Positions 1 to 9,715 of a stretch of 64,000 nucleotides of DNA are shown here, piece after piece (positions within the stretch are counted from its first letter, which is position 1; every line of letters starts with the position of its first letter). The notes under the pieces were generated by a model. That model was given only the letters and a program-made list of their open reading frames with translations, was not told the DNA's origin and did no database searches. Origin of the DNA: JACKBC01 sp041391125. Its GTDB lineage: Bacteria; Chloroflexota; Anaerolineae; Caldilineales; Caldilineaceae. The stretch covers positions 96,999-160,998 of the forward strand of contig JAWKON010000013.1 in NCBI GenBank assembly GCA_041391125.1, read 5' to 3'. A program made the position numbers and the translations under genes.

Positions 1-69
1 CTGCTGATCAACAGGCTTAGCATAAAGAGCAGAAATAGTGGGCAAAGATTGGTGCGATTGGTCATTGGG

Positions 70-537
70 TCAGTTCCCCATCAGTTTCTGACGCAATTCA
101 TATCCCACAATGGCCAGGCCGTAGAAAAAGACATCCGCCGCCAGCTTGCCCGCCACAATCGCTATGGACAATTGCGGAATCAGCTGCATGGCGCCGGTCA
201 TCAGCGCCGGGCGCAAAAGTCCTGTGTCCAGCAGTTCCGCTGCGCCAAATTCGAGCAGCAGATTGCGCAGCGTGCGCCAGAGCATTTGCGGCAGCGGACC
301 GGCGTTTTGCTGTGTCGTAAATTCGCGCACGAGCAGCGGCAGGTAAAAACCGAGCACTTCGCCCCAAGCCCCGGCCACTGCGGTGACCACGGCATTGGCG
401 CCCAGGCTGGCGGCCAAGGTTGCGCTCAGCAGCGCCGCCAGCGTTCCCACTGCTTCCGATGGGGCGTAGCGACGCACCCACACGCCGACCTTTTTGGCAA
501 TATGAATGTTTGGTTGGTAAACCTGTGCAATGCTCAT
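70..537 (-). CDS. Small hypothetical membrane protein
   Basis: The predicted protein has 155 residues. I chose the ATG at 537 because AAGGAACCC lies just upstream; an upstream ATG at 582 has no ribosome site. The sequence holds two or three hydrophobic stretches: Ala/Leu-rich segments near residues 28-55, a segment around 55-72, and a C-terminal segment near 115-140. They are separated by a charged linker. I see no signal peptide, catalytic motif or family signature. The 69 bases downstream to the window edge hold nothing I can call. Function unknown; an inner-membrane location is inferred from hydrophobicity only. Confidence 0.55.
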   Translation of the reverse strand: MSIAQVYQPNIHIAKKVGVWVRRYAPSEAVGTLAALLSATLAASLGANAVVTAVAGAWGEVLGFYLPLLVREFTTQQNAGPLPQMLWRTLRNLLLEFGAAELLDTGLLRPALMTGAMQLIPQLSIAIVAGKLAADVFFYGLAIVGYELRQKLMGN

Positions 538-897
538 GGGTTCCTTCGTACTTTCGAGTTGTTGCGAATTTGATGTCATCATTATGGTTGTCGTGGTCGG
601 AGAATTGTGGCAGTTGGCGCTGAGAATCGCCTCACAATTGCTTCACATCTCCTTTCGTTATGTATATTCTAGAGATGGCAACAGCCCCATTCAACCGCAA
701 AAGTCCCTGATACGGGCGCAAAAGTCCCAATCATGGGTCTAGAGAAGGCAAGCGGACATTCTGTGCAAAAACATGTCCTTGAGGCAATTTCGCCTTCTGA
801 TTGCCAGAGTTTTTGCGCAGCCGGTTGTATGATGATGAAGGGCTACGCTTCAGCCCTTGCGGGCGTCGATGCGAATGTGCAGCGGAATAGGGGTCAA

Positions 898-1019
898 AAC
901 TATGATTTTTATGATTCGCTGATGGGCTATGATTTTGTATGGCGGATAACGAGCCCCAAATGGGAGCTAACATCTGCACGAGGAATCATAGTGTTCATAA
1001 AATCATAAAAATCATAGTT
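898..1019. repeat. 122-bp element with perfect 19-bp inverted ends
   Basis: Bases 898-916 (AACTATGATTTTTATGATT) are the exact reverse complement of 1001-1019. The inner part repeats the word CTATGATTTT at about 928 and an ATCATAGTGTTCATAAA word at about 985, so the arms are longer but imperfect. It lies in the roughly 570-base gap between two minus-strand genes (538-1105), which otherwise holds no gene I can support. It could be a small non-autonomous repeat or a structured transcript. Confidence 0.6.
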
Positions 1020-1055
1020 CAGACCGCCACCCTGAAGCGTTGCGATTAAGGCCAA

Positions 1056-1090
1056 TAAAAAAACGGCGCATCCACAGATGCGCCGTCAAA
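1056..1090 (-). terminator. Rho-independent terminator of the secreted protein gene
   Basis: ACGGCGCAT (1063-1071) pairs with ATGCGCCGT (1078-1086) around a six-base loop. On the minus strand the stem is followed by a run of T (the A-run at 1057-1063). It sits about 20 bases after the stop of the gene that ends at 1106. Confidence 0.8.
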
Positions 1091-1105
1091 AGTATATTCA
1101 ACAAC

Positions 1106-1930
1106 TCACGGATCAAAGCAGCAATGAGGCCGCGGACCCGGATCAATGATCAGCTCGTACAGCGACCACTTTTCACCTTGATTGCCGATCCGAATCCCTT
1201 GACCGGCGTTGAAGGAGAACGCCGGCACGGTGGCTGTGGGTTGCAACTTCTGCTGTTCGATGTAGTGCGCGCCATTTTTGTTTAGCACCATTGATTCAAC
1301 ATGTACAATCTGCCCGGCCACGCTATGGACGCCATCCGTATTGGTAAATGAAGTCATGCCGTAGCGGCTAGTTAGCGTCAGATGCCAGCTTGCATCCACA
1401 CTAGACGTCACATCTACATCGGGGTGCGCCATCAGCGTCTGCGTACTGCTAGTCACGGAATAGGCGGCTTTCCCCGATACATAGAAATAATCATATGTCG
1501 AACCGCCGGGCGGATCAGTTGGCACTTTGGGCAAGCCGGGGCATTCGATCCAGAACTGGCCGTTAAAATCGGCGCTACCGCCGCCCACCGCGGCGCCGGC
1601 TTTGTTATGGACCAGGGAACAAGATTGAATGGCATAGCTGATCTGGTTGGGGCCGGAACCGGTGCGCGAAGCCAAACAGCCTCTGGTTTCGGACGTAGAG
1701 CTGGGATGATTGAAATTGAGGATCAACACCCAGGCGCCCACAACGGTCGGTGTGTGCGCCATGCCATTATCGTCTAAGCAAGCCGGCGGCACAGCACCTT
1801 GCGCCAAAGCCGTGGATGCAGTCAATGGTGCGACCAATGGCGCCAACAACGCGCAAATCAACAGCAACTTGCCCCAAATCAATTGGGGCCGAATGGGAAC
1901 CGCAAGTTTCGAGGGACGCAATCTATTCAT
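1106..1930 (-). CDS. Secreted hypothetical protein
   Basis: The 274-residue protein has a classical signal peptide: a basic N-terminus, a hydrophobic core (LLLICALLAPLVAPL) and an AXA-type cleavage site near residue 44 (ALAQ). The start at ATG 1930 is set by GGAGAAG a few bases upstream; the longer reading frame to 2047 has no ribosome site. The mature part is polar, with a few cysteines, and reads like an extracellular beta-rich protein. No family recognised. It ends at a strong terminator, so it is probably transcribed alone. Export is well supported; function is unknown. Confidence 0.65.
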   Translation of the reverse strand: MNRLRPSKLAVPIRPQLIWGKLLLICALLAPLVAPLTASTALAQGAVPPACLDDNGMAHTPTVVGAWVLILNFNHPSSTSETRGCLASRTGSGPNQISYAIQSCSLVHNKAGAAVGGGSADFNGQFWIECPGLPKVPTDPPGGSTYDYFYVSGKAAYSVTSSTQTLMAHPDVDVTSSVDASWHLTLTSRYGMTSFTNTDGVHSVAGQIVHVESMVLNKNGAHYIEQQKLQPTATVPAFSFNAGQGIRIGNQGEKWSLYELIIDPGPRPHCCFDP

Positions 1931-1997
1931 ATTCTTCTCCTGTGTGCATAAAATCGTGGCTCTTTGGGAACTCTTGCAATTGACGAAGGCCAGCGGC

Positions 1998-2045
1998 GGT
2001 TGAGTAGCCCAGGCTGTATCGGGCGTATCGAAACCAAAGCGGGTC
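1998..2045. repeat. Half copy of the GTATCGAAACC dispersed repeat
   Basis: GGTTGAGTAG (1998-2007) followed by CGTATCGAAACCAA (2024-2037) repeats words of the full palindrome at 58643-58747 and of a partial copy near 55140. Only one arm is present here. It lies in the gap 1931-2298 upstream of the STAND ATPase gene. Apart from this I see only a possible promoter-like TATTATACT near 2205 in that gap. Confidence 0.55.
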
Positions 2046-2298
2046 AACTACAGGAGCTCTCGTTAAGCCAAATCGTTCGGACCGCTGCGATTTGCCTTTC
2101 CCTCCGGGCGGGGGAACCAGGCGAGATTAGCAACCGCAGCCCAAGCGTACAACATTGACGGGCCAAATGACAGGGCGAAATCTGTCAAAAGTGCAGTGGT
2201 CTCTATTATACTGAAGGGGGGGCTGACAGAAGCGGCAAAAAGTCCCAGATTTGGCCCATTTAGTCCCAAAAATCCCCCGCAACCCAAAAGGATGTGTT

Positions 2299-5137
2299 AT
2301 GAAACAGAAGCGCGTGTCAACCTATGCCGCCAGCGCAACTGCTTTAACGGACGCGGTGGCAACGGCCGTGGCGGCCTCTCCCGCGCCCACGGCAGATGTT
2401 TCGGATCGCTTTATGCAGACCTTGCGCCAGACCCTGGAACACATCAACGACGACGACTGGCTGGTCAAGAACTCGCCGCTGGCCGCGGTCTTTTTTGCCG
2501 GCGGCCGAGTCTCTACGGCGCGCCGGCGGCAGGTGGTGCTCACCGGCTTGACCGGCGTGGATGAGCAATTACGCGCCATCTGGCACCTGTGGGAAGAGCG
2601 CGCCAAATCACCGCTGCAAGATTTGCTGTGGGAAGCAGTCTGTCACCTGCCGCCCGACCTGGAATCCCACAGCCAGGCCATTTTGCTGCTCACCTATTTT
2701 GAAGAGCCGCGCCCCAAACAGAGTGCCGTCATCAAGATGTTGGCGCTGGGCCGCTCCACCTACTATCGCTATCTGGACAAGGCGGTGGAGGCGCTGGGCG
2801 ATGCGTTGGTGCAGACGCTGCGCCCGGCGCTGCGACTGGAGCGGCCGCACGCGCCCCAACTTGTGGGCCGCGACGCGGAGTTGGGGCGGGCCATAAAATT
2901 GCTGGAGGCGCGGCAGCTCGTACATCTGCTGGGCGGCGGCGGGCTGGGCAAAACCAGCCTGGGCGCGCATCTGGCGGAGCGCTGGCTGCACCCGGCCAAT
3001 GAAGCAGAAAAAGCGCGCCCCGCCAACCGCATCAACCCGGCGCCCAATCGCAGCGGCGTTTTCTGGTACACCTTCCGCCGCGGGCTGACCGACCATATGG
3101 ACCATCTGCTCTATGCGCTAGCCTGGTTTCTGCACGAACAGGGCGTCTCCGGTCTGTGGCTCTATCTCAACACCAATCCCGACAAATTCAGCAGCGGCGG
3201 CGCCTTGACTATTCTGCGGCAACATCTGGCCGAGCTGCGCGCCGCCCCGCCGTTGCTCTGCTTTGACGAAGTGGATCTGCTGCTGGGCGACGGTCTGAGC
3301 GACTCGGTCGAGCACGAGCGGTTGCGCGCCTTTTTGGACGATCTGAGCCGAGCCGCCCGCGGTGCCATTCCCATTTTGCTGATTGGCCAAAAGCTGCTCT
3401 GCGAACCGGATGCGGATGGGCTGATCACGCTGGCCCCGCTGACCGCCGACCATGTATCGCGGCTGCTGCAAACGGCCCACATCCAGCTTGACCCTTCCCA
3501 GCAGGAGCAACTGCTGGCCTATACGCGCGGCAACCCGCTGCTGCTGCGTCTCTTTCTGGCGCTGCATCAGCGCGGCGCGGCGCTGGCCGATGTGCTGGCC
3601 GCCATGCAAACGCCCGCCGCCCTGGATTGGCTGCTGCTGCGTCTGCGTCAACACCTGATCCCCGCCGAGCTGACCATCCTCTACGAGCTGGCCGTTTTCC
3701 AGAGCGGCGCGCCGCAGGATGCCTGGCGCAGCGGCCAAAAACATTTGCGCAGCCTCCAGCAATTGGGGCTGGTCAACGCCGCCGGCGCCGACGCGGTCAC
3801 GCTGCACCCGGCGCTGCGCGATCTGCTCTATCGCCAGTTGCCGCCCGCCCAGCGCATGGAGCTGCATCTGGCCGCCGCCCATCTGCTGGCCGAGCGCGGG
3901 CGCTTCACCACTGCCGCCTGGCACTACATCGAAGGCGGGCGGCCCGAGCTGGCCGTCTGGACCTGGTACACCCACCGCCAGCACGAAATTGACCAGGGCC
4001 AGGCCGGCGCGGCGCGCCAGCTCTTCCTGCCGCTGGCCCAAAGCACGCTGCCCACGGCGGACGATCAGCGCGTGTTGGCGCTGCTGCTGGCGCCGTTGCT
4101 GGCCCGCGCCGGCCAGGCACAGGAGGGCTTAATGCTGCTGGAAGGCGTCACCTGGCCCGCCGAGGCGCCCACGGCGGCACTGGCCCACGCCGCCCGCGGC
4201 GAACTGTTGGCCGAAGTGGGCGATATTGACCGCAGCCTGGCCGAATTTCGGCGCAGCCTAGAGAGCATGGCGCAACAGCAGGCGACCCGCGCCGCCAATC
4301 TGCACATCAACATCGGGCGGCGGGCGCTGGTCTATCTGGGCGACCGGGCGCAGGCGCAACGCGAAGCCATGCAGGCGCGGCTCAATTTGGAGCTATTGCA
4401 AGGGGAAATTGCCAACGCAGCCGGGGATTTTACAGCGGCGCGCGGCCATTATGTGGCAGCGCTGGGGCTGGCGCAAGCGCACGGCAACGATCACCGCTTG
4501 GCCAAAATTCACGAAGAGTTGGGCGTGCTGGAGGCGCGTTACGCCAAAATGGAGGCGGCGGTGGAGCATTTGCAGGCCGCCGGGCGCTATTACGCGGCGG
4601 CGGGCAACCAGGTCTGCGCCGTGGGCATGACCAATTCGGGGCTGGCCTATGCCTATCTGCTCAACCGCCAGTATGCGCAGGCCGTGCCGCCCGCCGAGAC
4701 CGCGCTGGAGTTTTTCAATGAGATCAACCACTCATTTTGGAGCGCCATCAACGAGGCCTATCTGGCCGAAGCCTGGTTCTATTTAGATGACTGCGCCAAA
4801 GCCGAGCGTTATGCGCAAAGCGGTCTGCGCCGCGAGGAGCCGGTGGTGCGCCCGTACTGTCTCTATATATTGGGCCACATTCGCCGCGTGCAGCGCCGCT
4901 TTGCCGAAGCGCAGCGCTTTTGCCGTGACGCCCTGGCCGCCGGCGCGGAGATCGACGACCCGTGGGCGCTGGCGCCGGCCTGGCTGGCCTTGGCCGAAAC
5001 GGAACGCGATGCCGGTCAGCCCGCTGCGGCGGATGAGGCGTTTGCCCGCGCCATTAGAAATTTATGCGCGGCTGGGCGTGGCGCAGGAGATTGCGTATGC
5101 GGAGCAGTTGCGCGCGGCGATGCGGCAACCGGCGTGA
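2299..5137 (+). CDS. STAND-class ATPase with TPR repeats (frameshift near the end)
   Basis: The start is ATG 2299, with AAAAGGA upstream. The N-terminal part contains an HTH-like stretch near residues 145-175 (KMLALGRSTYYRYLDKA). It is followed by an NB-ARC/AAA-type ATPase domain with P-loop GGGGLGKTS (about residue 212) and Walker B LLCFDEVD (about residue 318). From about residue 520 to the end it is helical, Ala/Leu-rich and TPR-like. Proteins of this architecture are signal-transducing NTPases (STAND), often transcriptional regulators or defence sensors; the exact role is unknown. The frame breaks at about 5054: GCCATTAGAAATT has one extra A compared with a smooth reading (AIEIYARLG...). 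Restoring it gives a natural TPR ending at TGA 5135-5137. As printed, the frame runs on with low-complexity sequence to 5292, into the next gene's 3' end. Confidence 0.75.
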
Positions 5138-5151
5138 GGAGAATAGACTTT

Positions 5152-5182
5152 GGTGCGATGCACTTCCGAAGTGCGTCGCACC
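5152..5182. terminator. Bidirectional hairpin between convergent genes
   Basis: GGTGCGATGCACTT (5152-5165) pairs with AAGTGCGTCGCACC (5169-5182) around CCG with one mismatch. It lies between the corrected stop of the STAND gene (5137) and the stop of the dioxygenase gene (5195). There is no clear T-run, so terminator function is inferred from position and structure. Confidence 0.55.
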
Positions 5183-5194
5183 GGTGTGGAGCAG

Positions 5195-5953
5195 CTATAG
5201 AACCTCATGCACCCCCGGCCACTCGCGCCAGATGTCGGTGTAGGCGTCGTAACCAATCTGCGCCACATCTTTATGCTGCAAGCGCGCAATGACGGCGTGA
5301 CGCACGTTGGGCGAGGCGTTGGGGCCGCCGGTGTGGAAAAGCTGGTGGTGCGCAATGATCAGGTCGCCCGCTTTGGCCGTAACCATAATGGGCGGCTCGG
5401 GCAGATCAATCTGCGGCATACCTTGCTCCAGCACTTGATAGCCCACGCGCTGGAAATAGTCGGCAAAGGTGCGGTGCGATTGGGGCCAGACGGTAAAGTT
5501 GCCGCTGTTGGCTTCGGGCAGATCGGCCAGATAGATGACGGCAAAGGCGGTAAAGCCGCGGCGGTGTACGCCTTTGGCCATGCCGTTGCTGCCGTTGCCA
5601 ATGCCGTCCAAATGGCCGCGCGGCGGGGGCGCCTCTTCGCCCAGCGGCAGCGGAAAGCGCGGATAGGGCTTGGCGCGCGTCACCGGCAACACGTTGCCCT
5701 CGCCCATGAGTGATTCGGCAATGGCCATGACGGGCGATTTGGTAAAGAGATCCAAAATCACCGGCGCGCTCAATAACTCGGCGCAAAAGAAGGCCGAGCG
5801 ACTGTTTGTCATATCCTCACCGCCCAACCCCACATGACCAATCGAGTGATTCACGGCCCGCAGCGCCGCGTTGACCAGCACCTGCGACACCGCGTTGGGG
5901 ATGATTAAGTAGCCTTCTTCCACAAACTGGCGTTTCTGCGAGATGGTTAACAT
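5195..5953 (-). CDS. Phytanoyl-CoA dioxygenase (PhyH) family protein
   Basis: The 252-residue protein matches the Fe(II)/2-oxoglutarate oxygenase fold of the PhyH family. The iron ligands are the H-x-D of RGHLDG (about residue 114) and a distal His in LFHTGGPNASPNVRHAV (about residues 205-220), where the following Arg would bind 2-oxoglutarate. The start at 5953 follows a strong AGGAGG. The family hydroxylates small molecules or lipids; the substrate cannot be read from sequence. The proline-racemase-type enzyme 1.5 kb downstream makes an amino-acid substrate possible, but that is a guess. The gene is convergent with the STAND ATPase gene. Confidence 0.8.
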   Translation of the reverse strand: MLTISQKRQFVEEGYLIIPNAVSQVLVNAALRAVNHSIGHVGLGGEDMTNSRSAFFCAELLSAPVILDLFTKSPVMAIAESLMGEGNVLPVTRAKPYPRFPLPLGEEAPPPRGHLDGIGNGSNGMAKGVHRRGFTAFAVIYLADLPEANSGNFTVWPQSHRTFADYFQRVGYQVLEQGMPQIDLPEPPIMVTAKAGDLIIAHHQLFHTGGPNASPNVRHAVIARLQHKDVAQIGYDAYTDIWREWPGVHEVL

Positions 5954-6115
5954 GAAGAGTCCTCCTTGGATTGTTGATTGATTTTGTACCCAAAGTTACT
6001 TTAGCCGCAACGGAGTGGTCTGTCAATGCGGGCAAAACGTTGGCTGGAATCGTATCGCGATGTTATTATGATTCATAACCATGACGGAGCCCAACGCCGA
6101 AAATAGGAGACTGGC

Positions 6116-7387
6116 TTGAATCGCTATTATTCGAACCGTTTTGACTTTACCGATGCGCATAAAGAGTTGCTGCGGACCGCCCAGTTCGATGGTCAACATC
6201 CCGGCTGTTTGCTGCACGATTTTAACGCCATGCTTGACTATGTTTATGAGGTTTCGCCCACATTGACGGGCGCCGGATTCCTGCCCGCGCGCACGTTGCA
6301 CACGCTCAACGCGCAAATGTACAGACCGCTACAACATGCACTGTCGCGCCCGATCCAGCGATCTTTTCCACATCTCAATGGCTTGTTTTGGCTGCTGCAC
6401 GCTTCCGGACTCGCCTTTGTAAATCATGCGGGCAAAAAAGCGGCGTTGCAAATTCACGACGATGTGTATGCCTCCTGGCAGGTACTCAACCCAACTGAGC
6501 AATACTGCACGCTTCTGGAAGCGTGGCTTCTACGTGCGGCGCTTGAATTAATCGGCGAACGCAGCATGTTTGGATACAATCGAGTTCTGCCCGAGTGGCG
6601 AGATCTATTTGCACGTATCCCAGACAACGGATGGAATTTTGACGACAGTTCAAGTGATGATCATGGACTCCACTATTTTCCTGGCTATCATAATCTCGCC
6701 CTGCTGGAACTTTTTGGTTTTGTGGAAGTTGCGCCGGCCGACGTGATGGAGGGGAAAGGATGGCGCTTTTCTGCGGTACGTCGCACGCAATTGGGCAATG
6801 CGATTCTTGGTCTGCTTGCGCCCAAGATCTTGGGCGCGCCAGATAGCGACGATGAGCCGCTCATGTATAGTGATGATCTTTACGAAATAGGCTTGTTGCA
6901 GCCAGTGTTGCAGCCGTACATCTCAGGTTGGCAGAAAAATCTGGTGATACCGGAGGTCGGATTCCGCGACGGCTTATTTATCTATAAAGTCATATTATTG
7001 GACGATGTTTGGCGGCGCGTCGCCATTCCGGCCCAGGAGGTATTGGATGAGCTGGCTGAACTGATATTGCGCGCCTTTGCTTTTGACAACGACCATTTGT
7101 ATCGTTTTATCTATCATAACCACTTTGGCGCCGAAATAGAGATCAATCATCCATATATGGAGGAACCCCCATTTACCCCGGAAGTTCAGGTTGGCGCCGT
7201 TCCCGTTGCGATTGGTGAAACCCTGCTCTTTAATTTTGACTTTGGCGACAATTGGATATTTGAATTGCTCTTTGAACGCATTGATGAACCAGCGCGCGGC
7301 CAGAAAGCGGCCATCCTCGAATCAGTTGGCGAAGCCCCAGAGCAATATCCCGATTATTATGAAGATGAAGAAGCGTTTGAGTGGTAA
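6116..7387 (+). CDS. pRiA4b ORF-3-like domain protein
   Basis: The 423-residue protein starts at TTG 6116, with AGGAGA seven bases upstream; the nearby ATG frame is closed by stops. Residues 1-270 are helical and unrecognised. Residues about 285-423 resemble the plasmid pRiA4b ORF-3 family, seen in the FNFDFGDNWIFELLFE segment near residue 375 and an acidic C-terminus (YYEDEEAFEW). Members are often associated with plasmids or insertion sequences, and their function is unknown. No transposase lies nearby. Cytoplasmic; no signal or membrane segment. Confidence 0.65.
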   Translation: MNRYYSNRFDFTDAHKELLRTAQFDGQHPGCLLHDFNAMLDYVYEVSPTLTGAGFLPARTLHTLNAQMYRPLQHALSRPIQRSFPHLNGLFWLLHASGLAFVNHAGKKAALQIHDDVYASWQVLNPTEQYCTLLEAWLLRAALELIGERSMFGYNRVLPEWRDLFARIPDNGWNFDDSSSDDHGLHYFPGYHNLALLELFGFVEVAPADVMEGKGWRFSAVRRTQLGNAILGLLAPKILGAPDSDDEPLMYSDDLYEIGLLQPVLQPYISGWQKNLVIPEVGFRDGLFIYKVILLDDVWRRVAIPAQEVLDELAELILRAFAFDNDHLYRFIYHNHFGAEIEINHPYMEEPPFTPEVQVGAVPVAIGETLLFNFDFGDNWIFELLFERIDEPARGQKAAILESVGEAPEQYPDYYEDEEAFEW

Positions 7388-7477
7388 GTTGATTGGACCC
7401 GCCTCTGCATAGTACCTGCTTTACAATCACCTAATCAACCAATCCCCATATGTGCTAATCTTTCCAAGGAGAAATCC

Positions 7478-8530
7478 ATGCGCCTATCCAACATGATCAC
7501 CGCCGTGGACGCTCACGCTTGCGGCGAACCGGGCCGCGTCATCACCGGCGGCGTGATGGACCCGCCGGGCCGCACCATGTTCGAGAAGATGCAGTGGCTG
7601 GCCCAAAACAGGGACGGGCTGCGGCTGCGCATGTTGCGCGAGCCGCGCGGCAACCCGGTGCTCTGCTGCAACGTCGTGCTGCCGCCCACCCATCCCGAGG
7701 CCGACGCCGGTTTTGTGATCATGGAGCAGACCGAGTACCCGCCCATGTCGGGCTCCAATACCATCTGCACGGCCACCGTGCTGCTGGAAACGGGCATGAT
7801 CCCCATGCAGGAGCCGGTGACCGAACTGACGCTGGAAGCGCCCGCCGGGCTGATCCGCGTGCGCGCCGAATGCCAGCACGGCAAAGTGACCCGCGTGACC
7901 TTCCAAAACGTGCCGGCCTTTGCGCCCTATTTGGATGAAGTGATCGAAGTGCCGCATCTGGGGAAGGTGCGCGTGGATATTGCCTGGGGCGGCATGTGGT
8001 TTGCCATTGCCCAAGCCGCCGATCTGGGCATCGAGCTGATCCCGGAAAACGGCCGCGAAATTGTGCGCGTCAGCGAAATGATCAAAGCGGCAGCGCGCGA
8101 GCAGCTCCCCGTGAGCCACCCGGACAATCCGCAGGTCAACATGATCACCGGCGCGTTGCTGCTGGCCCCGCCCACCCATCCCGACGCCCACAACAAAAAC
8201 ACGATGACCGTCTCCACCGGTACACTGGAGTGGGACCGCCCGGCCACCTGGACCGGCATTCTGGACCGTTCGCCCTGCGGCACCGGCACCTGCGCCACCA
8301 TGGCCGCGCTGCACGCCAAGGGTCAACTGCCGCTGCAGCAGGATTTTGTCAACGAGAGCATCATCAGCACCCTCTTCACCGGCCGGCTGCTGGAGGAAAC
8401 GCAGGTCGGCCCCTACAAGGCCGTCGTCCCCACGCTCAGCGGCACGGCCTGGATCAGCGCCATCACCCAATATGTGCTCGACCCCACGGACCCGTTTCCA
8501 GAGGGCTTTGTGGTGGGAGACATATGGTGA
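7478..8530 (+). CDS. Proline racemase-family enzyme, Ser/Cys type
   Basis: The 350-residue protein belongs to the cofactor-independent proline racemase superfamily. The two catalytic positions are Ser in MSGSNTICTA (about residue 90), where proline racemases have Cys, and Cys in DRSPCGTGTCA (about residue 268). Superfamily members with a Ser/Cys pair are associated with 4-hydroxyproline epimerisation or trans-3-hydroxy-L-proline dehydration rather than proline racemisation. The ribosome site AAGGAGA precedes ATG 7478. The neighbours (an SDR oxidoreductase just downstream, a PhyH oxygenase upstream) would fit hydroxyproline or related imino-acid catabolism, but no other pathway gene is present. 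Length is normal for the family. Confidence 0.8.
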   Translation: MRLSNMITAVDAHACGEPGRVITGGVMDPPGRTMFEKMQWLAQNRDGLRLRMLREPRGNPVLCCNVVLPPTHPEADAGFVIMEQTEYPPMSGSNTICTATVLLETGMIPMQEPVTELTLEAPAGLIRVRAECQHGKVTRVTFQNVPAFAPYLDEVIEVPHLGKVRVDIAWGGMWFAIAQAADLGIELIPENGREIVRVSEMIKAAAREQLPVSHPDNPQVNMITGALLLAPPTHPDAHNKNTMTVSTGTLEWDRPATWTGILDRSPCGTGTCATMAALHAKGQLPLQQDFVNESIISTLFTGRLLEETQVGPYKAVVPTLSGTAWISAITQYVLDPTDPFPEGFVVGDIW

Positions 8531-8688
8531 TTTACGATTTGGGATTTACGAAGTTTATTCGTCCATGGTGTGGTTGCCCTGTCGACATGGTCTAGCCAGG
8601 TCGTTTACTCAACGAATGAGGCTCACGCCGCCCCTACATCATCAAAAACCCGTGACCCCTCGTAAATCGTAAATCTGAATTCGTAAAT
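8526..8688. repeat. Hairpin of the TTTACGA word family
   Basis: ATTTACGATTTGGGATTTACGAAG at the left end is matched in reverse by CTCGTAAATCGTAAATCTGAATTCGTAAATC on the right (about 8659-8688). The loop (about 8560-8655) holds no gene. Related copies lie at 47567-47757 and 50492-50573. The hairpin fills the gap between the racemase-family gene and the convergent SDR gene, so it may act as a transcription barrier. Confidence 0.6.
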
Positions 8689-8691
8689 CCA

Positions 8692-9444
8692 TTATCTTGC
8701 TGTATATCCCGCATCCACCGGAATCATGGCGCCGGTAATATAGCTGGCGGCGTCGGAGGCGAGGAAGCGCACGACGCGGCCGATTTCGGCCGGTTGGGCC
8801 AGCCGCCCCAAGGGGATGTCAGCATCGGCCATTTTGGCCAACTCTGCATCGGTGGCGGGCGTGGCGCGGCCGCCGCGGCGCAGCATGGGCGTATCCACCT
8901 CGCCGGGCAGCACCGCGTTGATGCGGATGCCGTCGCGGGCATGGTCCAGCGCCATGGCGCGCGTAATCTGATGCACAGCGCCTTTGGCCGCGCAATAGGC
9001 CACATGCCCCGCCCCGCCCACATGACCCCAGATCGAGCCAAAGTTGATGATGGCGCCGCGGCCCTGCGCCTTCATTTGGCGCACGGCGGCGCGGCTCATA
9101 AAGAAGACCCCGTTCACGTTGACGCCCATCAGGCGCGCCCATTCTTCATCGCTGGTGTTGAGCGCGTCGGCGCGCACAATAATGCCGGCGGCGTTGACCA
9201 GCACGTCCAAGCTGCCGTGGCGATTGACGGCTTCAGCCACCGCCTGGTCGCAAAAGGCCGAATCGCTTACGTCGCCAATGATAGGTGCGCCGATACCGAT
9301 CTCGACCGCAGTCTGTTGCGCCAGTGCGCCGTTGCGATCCACAATCACCACATTGGCTCCCTCTTCCGCAAAGAGCCGCGCCGAAGCCGCGCCCATGCCC
9401 GAAGCGCCGCCGGTGATCAAAACAGTTTTATCACTAAATTCCAT
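8692..9444 (-). CDS. SDR family NAD(P)-dependent oxidoreductase
   Basis: The 250-residue protein is a classical short-chain dehydrogenase. It has the GGASGMG nucleotide-binding turn near residue 12, NAAG near residue 86, catalytic Ser in NFGSIWG near residue 138 and YCAAK near residues 151-155. An Asp after beta-2 (VIVDRNG) suggests NAD rather than NADP. The start at 9444 has AGGAGGAA upstream. The substrate is not determinable; sugar, acyl and hydroxy-acid alcohols are all possible. It is convergent with the racemase-family gene and shares the hairpin between them. Confidence 0.85.
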   Translation of the reverse strand: MEFSDKTVLITGGASGMGAASARLFAEEGANVVIVDRNGALAQQTAVEIGIGAPIIGDVSDSAFCDQAVAEAVNRHGSLDVLVNAAGIIVRADALNTSDEEWARLMGVNVNGVFFMSRAAVRQMKAQGRGAIINFGSIWGHVGGAGHVAYCAAKGAVHQITRAMALDHARDGIRINAVLPGEVDTPMLRRGGRATPATDAELAKMADADIPLGRLAQPAEIGRVVRFLASDAASYITGAMIPVDAGYTAR

Positions 9445-9564
9445 TGCGTTCCTTCCTCCTCAAGAGACAATTCACGCCCAAAGTCCAATAAACCCGAACA
9501 GTGTGACAGTTCAACCAGTTCCCCGATTGTGCTATAATTTGCGATAGTGTCGTTACCATATAAT

Positions 9565-9681
9565 ACTACAACAGATTCAGAAAGAAATCGATGACAACAT
9601 TTGTCGCGATTGTGGGATCGCTATATGCGTATGGATGGTCGAAAGAACATCCAAATCTGTTGTTTCCAAATCTGTTGTAGT
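9565..9681. repeat. Inverted repeat upstream of the Uma2 gene
   Basis: ACTACAACAGATT (9565-9577) is the exact reverse complement of AATCTGTTGTAGT (9669-9681). An extra AATCTGTTGT copy sits at about 9655. It is one of the AATCTGT-type words seen in several intergenic regions here. It lies in the promoter region of the Uma2 gene. Confidence 0.6.
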
Positions 9682-9715
9682 GTTTTGAATTTTTGTTTTA
9701 CTCAGGAGGTTGCGC

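Noticed and set aside
6116..7387. Insertion sequence because of the pRiA4b ORF-3 domain
   Set aside because: No transposase, terminal inverted repeats or target duplication surround the gene.
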